NCBI GenBank assembly: GCA_027257055.1
Contig: JAPVLO010000153.1
Coordinates: forward strand, 2,542,001 to 2,606,000
DNA length: 64,000 bases
Source of the DNA: Cephalopachus bancanus
Taxonomy: Eukaryota > Chordata > Mammalia > Primates > Tarsiidae
Direction: 5' to 3'
Under the pieces are notes generated by a model. It was given only the letters and a program-made list of their open reading frames with translations, was not told where the DNA came from and ran no database searches. This document shows positions 57,464 to 64,000 of this stretch, one piece after another. Each line of letters opens with the position of its first letter. Positions within the stretch are counted from its first letter, which is position 1. The position numbers and the translations under genes are program-made.

Positions 57464-57604
57464 ACGTGTACAGGTATCTTTTTTATAGAGTGATTTGTGT
57501 TCTTCAGGGTATATTCCCAGTAGGGGGATTGCAGAGTCATAAGGAAGGTCTAAATATGTGGAGCAATTTTTTAGAAAATGATTCTGCTTTCACATTGATG
57601 GCAC

Positions 57605-57750
57605 TAACACTCTGCTCCCTGCTTGTTCTAGTCTATGGCCACCCTATTACTAGGCTATGACCTCCTGGGGAAGTCACCTCAGCTTTGAGCTCCGTTTCTC
57701 CATTTGTAAAATGAGGGATTGGACCTGTGATCCTAGATGTGATTTTCATT
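57605..57750 (-). repeat. MIR SINE
   Basis: Reverse-oriented core with GGGGAAGTCACCTCAGCTTT and CCATTTGTAAAATGAGGGAT. Confidence 0.75.
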
Positions 57751-58084
57751 GATAATGGCTGTAATTATTATCTTTTAAAAACTAGAGGATTTTTTCTGGT
57801 TTATTATAGCCAAAGTGAAAAATCCCATGAAACCCAGAACTTCTTATAAAATAAATTTAGTATAAACTAAAATGTCAGCCTTCCTTGTGTTGTATGTGAG
57901 CAGATGAGAGGACTGCTGAACAGACAGCTGGATGGACAACTGTCTGGGATGTTCTTTCCTAGCAAGGATGGAAGAGGCAGTGATGTTGGTGGGAGGTCTG
58001 GTTGTCACTAACATGAACCTCTGGAATGTAGGGCAGAGTTCTGCTCTTAGATGTGTGTGAGGAGAAACTACATTACTTCTCATT

Positions 58085-58290
58085 AGTGCTTCCCTGCTAG
58101 AATCCCGTCTCCTTTCACTGTCCCATTATCCTCTCTATCTTTTGCTTTTCTCTCTCTCTCTCCTTTTTCTCTCCTTTCTCACCCTCCTCGCTTTCATGTA
58201 TTCTGCGTTTCCACAGAATCCCTGCCATTTTTTCTCTCTGTTTCATTCTTTTTCCTCATGTTTCTCCTTTTCTGTTTGTCCCTTGTTCTT
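58085..58290. repeat. polypyrimidine tract
   Basis: C/T-rich on the plus strand with TCTCTCTCTCTCTC runs. Low complexity. Confidence 0.8.
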
Positions 58291-60703
58291 TAGACCAAAC
58301 ATATATGTATGAGAACTTTCACTGTAATTTAAAAATTTTTTAATTTGATGATGAGTTTTACAAAAGTCTCCTTAATGAACAAGGTCTTGCTCTTTCTAAA
58401 CTAGAGATAGAGTTAAGTTTATTTTCAATATATGGTCCCTGATTTACATTTTTCTTGTGTGAAACTGATTTGTGAAGCCAAAAACAGAGCAACCAAAACC
58501 AGAAAGCAAACAACAAAACAAAACAACAAAAAAAGCTTTTCCACCTTAATATTAAAAGAAGATAAGAATGAATAGTTAGGTGTTAATATAATACCCAGGA
58601 AAGGGGAATATAAATTTTTTTACTACCCAGAAGTTTTTTTAGAAGCAAGTAACACTCTGAGTTAGAAAGTTTTTCTTCATTTTCCAGAGTACCATGCGGT
58701 TGGGGTTGGACTTTGAGACCAAGAATCTCTGGTTTGGAAAAATAGTAGAGAAGTCTAAGGTGGAGCTTGTGTAAGGGGTGCTCAGGCAGGCAGATGGCCA
58801 GCTTTCCCACTCTGGATCTGTATCCTTGCTTTCAACTAGGAAAAAACCTTGCTTGGTTTTTTCCTTGTCTCCATATGAAGTTTCAGTTGATCTCAGGTAA
58901 CTTCTTCATTTTATAGATGAGGACATTTCCTTTTTGAAAGAAATCTCACGTAAGAAATGTCATGGTAAATAAGAGTAATGCCATCGATACCATGGCAATA
59001 GAAGAAAATTTTTCATGTTCATTTTTAGGTAGGGACTCTGAGCTAATGAGTATTCTGGGGTCATTGTGTTCTGGTCTAGGTACACAATGTTTAAAGGTCA
59101 TTGGCAATATACAGTGATTTATTTACAGAAGGGAAGATAGGATGCAAAGAAGCTGAAAATCAAGTCACATGAAGACTCGTTTAGGGGGAAGTAAAGTTTA
59201 ATGTGAAAAAGAGAAAACCAAGGAGGGAACATGATTGCCATTTTATAGCCACAGGACAGATGTGTGCAAAGAAGATAACATCTTTGGTATCCTTGAGGGT
59301 GCAACCAAGTCGGGGGATGGAAGCTTCAGGAAATAGACCTGGTCTTAGTGAAGAAAGTTCAAGTGGTTGGAATTGTTTCAGTGGTACAGGGTTGCTTGCA
59401 CAGTAGGTAGCACTAAGCATTTGTTGGAACAAATATCCCAGTAAGGGAGATATAAAGGCATTTCTGAATCAGCTCATAGGTTGGACTAGATGATGGTCGA
59501 GGTCCTTGCATTCTGAGATTCCAAAAGATAATGACTTGGCGAGTCATATTTTGCTTAGTTAAAAACTCACTTTGCTTTTTGATTATTACTTTAAACCCAA
59601 ATAGCTTTAAGAAGCAGTGGCTTCTGAGATTCGTTTCTGCCATATAATTAAAATTGCCTGTTTCAGGATACTTTTATTGCAGAAAAATTCAATGCACTGA
59701 ATAAAAGCCCAACACTGCACATGAAACTCTTATGAAACTACAATTTGGTGACTGAAATGAAAATAAGTCAAAAGCATGTGAATTAAATTGAGTTGTTTTT
59801 TTAATACTCAAATACTTTCAAAATTAAGTATTGAAAAAACCAGGACACTATATGTAAAATTTAATATTCTACTTATTTATTCAGTGATAGATTATAATTC
59901 AGAGTAAATCAATGACATCGAAGATTTTAAATATTAAAACAAAATTTCAGAGGGATTGTATTTTCTATATGTCCCATTATTTTATCATCTTTGAAATTCC
60001 TGCCTGGTCCCAGCAAGCTACTAATATGTGAGAGTTTTCTAAAGTTCTGTATAAAGTGACCTTTCTTTCTTCCTTCTGTTCTCTAGGAATTTCACAATTA
60101 GAAGTGAAGATAAAAATTTTAAGGGACATTCCAGTATCACTGATACAGCAACATTTTCTGTTCTGCAACCTCAATATGAAGCTATAAGCAGCCTGCTTTC
60201 CGAATGAATGAACACTTACTTGAGTAACTTCACATCTCTTTATGCAGAATTTTAAAAGTGCCTTCTTTCTTATCCTCATCTCTAACATACAGCAGCAAAA
60301 CCAAAATGTTAAATCTTAGTTTCAGGCAGAAAGAATCATGATTTTCCTTCTCATTCCCTTTAATTTATAAGTTTTATTTTGAATAAGAAGGCAAAAACGT
60401 AATTTAAACATTTAACTTAATTTTCGACTGGGCCCAATGTATAACTTAATGCCTAAGATAGTTCATTGAGTTTAAGGTTTAGTCTATTTTTTTTTATTCT
60501 GGTGGCAAAACTTCTGTACTCACTTCTTCTTTTGAGTAACTTAAATTAGGAAATACCCTCATTTGATGTCTGCTCAATCCAGCTACCACCCTTAGCTAAT
60601 TTTAGTCTTTGTTAAATTTTAAGACAAACAACTTGGGGAATTCCATATAATGCAAGATCATAACCTCTTAGAATTTTAAAACTGGCTCAGACATTTTTTA
60701 GAT

Positions 60704-61213
60704 AATTAGTTCATGTCAGGATGGCCATCTTCAAGAACTCAATAAAACAACAGAGGCTGGAGAGAACACTTCTACACTGTTGGTGGGAGTGTAAACTAGT
60801 GTAACCTCTGTGGAAAACAGTTTGGTGATAACTAAAAGATCTAAACATCTCCCTTCCTTATGACCCCACAATCTTTCTACTGGGAATATATCCAGAGGAA
60901 CTCAAATCATTCTATGAAAAAGATACCTGCACATGTATGCTTATTGCAGCATTATTCACAATAGCAAAAACATGGAACCAACCATGCTGCCCATCAAAAG
61001 AGGACTGGATTTTTAAAATGTGGTACATATACATGATGGAATATATTGCAGCCATAAAGAAGGACAAATGATGAACTTCGCAGCAACTTGGAAACTGCTG
61101 GGGATGGGGGGCACACTTATTCAACAAGGGTACCTGCATAATGAACATTTCTATACCTAACCCTGAATTGTATCCCACATCTTTACAATAAAAAATTAAA
61201 AAAAATTAGTTTA
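60704..61213 (+). mobile_element. 5'-truncated lineage L1 with internal deletion
   Basis: From about 60715 (GTCAGGATGGCCATCTTCAAG) to the lineage 3' UTR and AATAAAAAATTAAAAAA tail. Compared with the L1 at 43897, the stretch between GCAGCAACTTGG and AACTGCTGGGG (about 61090) is missing, removing the last part of ORF2 and the start of the 3' UTR. Duplications AATTAGTTCAT and AATTAGTTTAT (60704-60714, 61203-61213). Confidence 0.9.
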
Positions 61214-61389
61214 TTGACTAGAACACTGAAATCTAGAATTCAGTGATTTACCAAAGTTTATGCATCAAGTTAAAAGGAATTGGGTCAAGAATTCAGATTT
61301 CCTGATTTCTTGTGCCGTATTCTCTGTCTCATACCATGGATGCATGTGTGGATAAACTTTTTCTTTTAAAGAACATTTTTCATGAATGT
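61214..61389. other. short unassigned stretch
   Basis: Nothing recognised beyond possible MIR-like wording. Confidence 0.35.
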
Positions 61390-61920
61390 ATTCATTTTAT
61401 TTAAAAATTTATCATACAATAAAAGTGACTTTTTCCCCTTGGTATAAAATTTGTGTAATTACTTTTGTGTAATCATCATCGAAATTGAGAACAACTCTGT
61501 TACTGAATGACTTATGTCATCCCTTATGAATGTAAATTCATAAGCATGTGCTCATAAACATATAATATTTTTAGAAAACATTGTATAAAATATAAATTCA
61601 TGTAAATACAAATATATATTTATATTCATTTATGAATATACTCATACATACAAACCCTCTCGCCAACTCCTGACGACCACTGACTCATTATCCATCGCTA
61701 TCATTTTTTTGTTTTTGTTTTTTTAGGATGTCTTTTAAATGGGTTCATATAGCATGTAATTTTTTGAGATGGGCTTCTTTCACTAAGCATAATGCCTTTA
61801 AGACTCACCTGAATTGCTACCTGTGTCAATAATTTGTTCATTTTTATTAATAGTAGCATTCCATTGTTGAATCTACCACAGTTTGTTTATTTATTAATCC
61901 ATTAATGCACTGTAGGATAG
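61390..61920 (-). repeat. ancient L1M 3' fragment
   Basis: GGGTTCATATAGCATGTAAT, GGGCTTCTTTCACTAAGCAT, AATAGTAGCATTCCATTGTT and TCTACCACAGTTTGTTTATT occur in the order of a common old L1M-type repeat. AT-rich insertions interrupt it. Confidence 0.65.
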
Positions 61921-62829
61921 GCTTCAGAGAACTAATAATTGAAAGATTTTCTTGAGGATTAGACAGATGAAAAAATGTGCATCAGTGACAGGATGACCAA
62001 CCATCCCAGTGTGACTAGGACTATACAGGCTTTAACACTGAAAATTCTGTTCCAAACAACCTCTCAGTCCTATTTACCTGTGACTGCTGCTAATTTCTAC
62101 CTAAAGGTACATCACTTTATTCTTTTCTTCCTGATCATATCTTCCTCTCATCAAAGGATCTGATAAGCCCAGTGGTATTACGCTGCACCTTCTAGATGTA
62201 GATTGCTGAGTTATCTTGTAAGAGACAGTTACTTTTTAAGCGGGGGAATAAGAACCCTTAGAATAATGACATGTAGCATTTTACAATATATATATGCAGA
62301 TGGGGAGAGTCTTGTGACCTTCTTATCATCCATGGAGTGTTTCTTGCCTTCAGAAGAACAAGGTGGTAAATAATCCAGTGTCTTTTTGGAGTCTCTTTGC
62401 AAAAGAGTGACCAGTGGCAGCTCATCTTCTACCCGTAAGTTCAGCCTTTCTGTCCCGCCCTAGGTTTAAGTGCTGATACATACATCCTTCTAGGCATGCC
62501 AAGCATTCAGAGTGAAGGCAAGGCCTTTAGTAGTCCTTCCAAGAACCCCACTTCAGCTTCTGTTTTCATCTGCAAAAATGAAAGTAGGTCCCTCCCAAAC
62601 CCTCCTTGCCCCTCCCAAAAAGAGCTTACAGGTCCTGCATTCCCTGGTTTCTTTTGTGAAAATGTCTGCATCTTGTTGACTGACTGCTCGGTGCCTGAAA
62701 GTTGGGCTTGGAAGTCAGAAACAGAAGATCCTTTCCCGTTATGAAAACACTCACCCCAAGAATACCCTGAGAAGTAGTCTGCTTGGGGATATTAACTGAA
62801 ATGTTTAACACATATTTAGTTTGCTTCCA
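61921..62829. other. unassigned stretch
   Basis: No gene or repeat recognised. 62340-62760 is relatively GC-rich, and an 82-codon open frame (62496-62744) has no recognisable domain. Confidence 0.4.
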
Positions 62830-63060
62830 GGCATAGTGGTTTCAATTACTGACTCTGGAATGAAATTCCTTGGATTTAAATAGAAGTTTCAGGCTCTCTA
62901 CCTGTGTTTCCTTGGCAAGTGACCTAACCTTTTATGCTTCAGTTTCTTCCTTGGTAAAATGAGAATATAAATGATACGTACCTCATAGATTTTTGTGAGA
63001 CTTAGATGGAAAGATGTGTGTAAAGTACATAGAAATTATTAATCAATGTTAGCTATTTTT
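62830..63060 (-). repeat. MIR SINE
   Basis: Reverse MIR, nearly full length: ACTGACTCTGGAATGAAATT, TTGGCAAGTGACCTAACC, TTCAGTTTCTTCCTTGG, TAAAATGAGAATATAAATG, ACCTCATAGATTTTTGTG. Confidence 0.85.
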
Positions 63061-64000
63061 ATAATGAAATTAAAATGAAGACTGTAGAGAACCTTGTAAG
63101 AGTATAGAAGCAGATGTCTCCTACGTCAATTGAATGTCTTTTCAGCTTAGGGGGGAACATAGGTGGGAACACTCATTATATCCTATGCCTAAATTCTTTA
63201 TAAGTAAAGGAGAAATTAGTTGCGGAAATTAAATTCAGTGTTTATGTATCAGGTAAACCCAGAGTCACAATAGCCAGAGTTCACCTTTTGGTAGCAGACT
63301 TCTCTCCGTCTTTCCCTTGGAAGGATATTAGTTTATATTGAAATTTCTGTGTTTTTGCATCCCCTTTCTCTTGGAGATGTGGAAAGAATCTCTCTCTTTT
63401 TTTTTTTTTTTTGGTGTAAATGAGCCTGCGTTTTATAAAGCTTCAGATGTAAACACAATTTCTATATGCTGAAACTGCCTTTGCCATATTTAGAACAATA
63501 GTGTGGTAGAATAGATGGTTTTAAGGAACTCCCTTAATCAATATATATGACTAACGCCAGTAGTTAAGAAGTATATAGGCAAATAATGATATGTAATATT
63601 TGCCCATTGCACTTAAAATGTTACTCTGTGAGTCTCTGAAATGCATGCATCAGATTAAACACAAGACTGTCCAATTCAGTTAGTTGTGAGTACTTTTCGT
63701 AGAAAGAAATAGTATTTCATATTTGAAATATTTTGAATTTAATTAAATATTTCAATTTCAAGTCAAATAATATTTGAATTTAGTTAAAATGAATTCAATG
63801 TTTTCCAATAAAAATGAGAAACAATATAGTCTCTTTAGAAAAATCTTATTTTGTAAAAATTCTACTTTTTCAGGGGCAAGATAGAAAATGAGTAGCAGTT
63901 TCCATATTTCAATAGTTAAAATGGTAGAAGATATAAGGGAGTAGATCTGAAAGGGTCAGGGCTGGAGCCTCTTGACAGTGAAGACTAAATTTTTAGGAGG
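63061..64000. other. unassigned AT-rich stretch
   Basis: Contains a T-run (63395-63412) and an AT-rich stretch of overlapping imperfect inverted repeats built on TTTGAA/TTCAAA (63716-63800). No gene recognised. Confidence 0.4.

Larger units (their letters stand above)
56400..57572 (-). mobile_element. L1 insertion with 3' transduction
   Basis: A 15-bp duplication, GTGGAGCAATTTTTT, lies at 56400-56414 and 57558-57572. On the minus strand the order is: truncated L1 (57557 to about 57030, ORF2 C-terminus and 3' UTR), A-rich tracts (57026-57000 and 56985-56968), a non-L1 segment (56967-56425), an AATAAA signal, and a terminal poly(A) against the duplication. One event therefore carried downstream DNA with the L1. 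Confidence 0.85.
57573..60703. other. 3.1 kb mostly unassigned region
   Basis: A reverse MIR lies at about 57605-57750 (ACTAGGCTATGACCTCC, TTCTCCATTTGTAAAATGAG). A pyrimidine-rich tract runs 58085-58290, and an A/C-rich run 58475-58535. The rest shows no recognisable gene or repeat. Confidence 0.45.

Noticed and set aside
1..64000. CRISPR arrays, bacterial operons, tRNA or rRNA genes, CpG islands
   Set aside because: No regularly spaced direct repeats with unique spacers, no cloverleaf or rRNA core motifs, and no CpG-dense block outside young Alus.

Overview
This window is non-coding mammalian nuclear DNA, most likely from a strepsirrhine primate, and I would guess a lemur. The evidence is the repeats. 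There are about 20 dimeric, 7SL-type Alu elements, a primate hallmark. Many share a variant box region (GGCTCAGCCTGTAATCC) and a tail reading GAGACTCCAACTC, unlike the usual human consensus. Several L1 copies end in one shared 3' UTR (around GCACACCTCATCAACAAGGG) that differs from the human L1 3' UTR as I remember it. The species is inference. No protein-coding gene, rRNA, tRNA or CRISPR array is supported. Every open reading frame I examined is either repeat-derived or short and unsupported.

Layout. 1-1260: an Alu tail and a minus-strand L1 3' end. 1660-8198: a minus-strand gammaretrovirus-like ERV copy, later hit by a solo LTR and by Alus. 8200-12800: Alus in ordinary sequence, including a close inverted pair. 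12870-15470: an older L1 with a tail-only younger L1 inside it. 16190-18960: Alus, a MIR and an MLT1 LTR. 20410-21345: a mariner with an internally deleted transposase. 21800-25810: a local direct repeat, a pair of Alus sharing one target-site duplication (TSD), and an old Alu. 26740-27760: old L1. 31850-35400: a minus-strand ERV-L pol relic carrying a MARNA-like mariner and an Alu. 36100-43400: Alus, an ancient L1 ORF2 and an MLT2-type LTR. 43880-46830: a young-type L1, Tigger/MER2-like pieces, MIRs and an R-R-poly(A) ERV fragment. 50000-54510: Alus, a MaLR LTR and a second MARNA-like element. 56400-57572: an L1 with a roughly 540 bp 3' transduction. 60700-61920: a deleted L1 and an old L1. 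The rest is AT-rich sequence I cannot assign.

Main result. The ERV at 1686-8184 looks like an L1-processed copy of a retroviral RNA, not a provirus. It runs R-U5-primer site-gag...U3-R, ends in a decayed poly(A), starts where a TATA-like box in its own U3 would place transcription start, and is flanked by a 14-bp TSD. Its primer-binding site, tRNA-Thr-like, is present as four tandem 33-34 bp units. A relative at 46522-46830 has the form R-R-poly(A). The active processes visible here are L1 retrotransposition (of itself, Alus, ERV RNA and flanking DNA), ERV insertion and mariner transposition. Family names come from memory and were not checked by database search.
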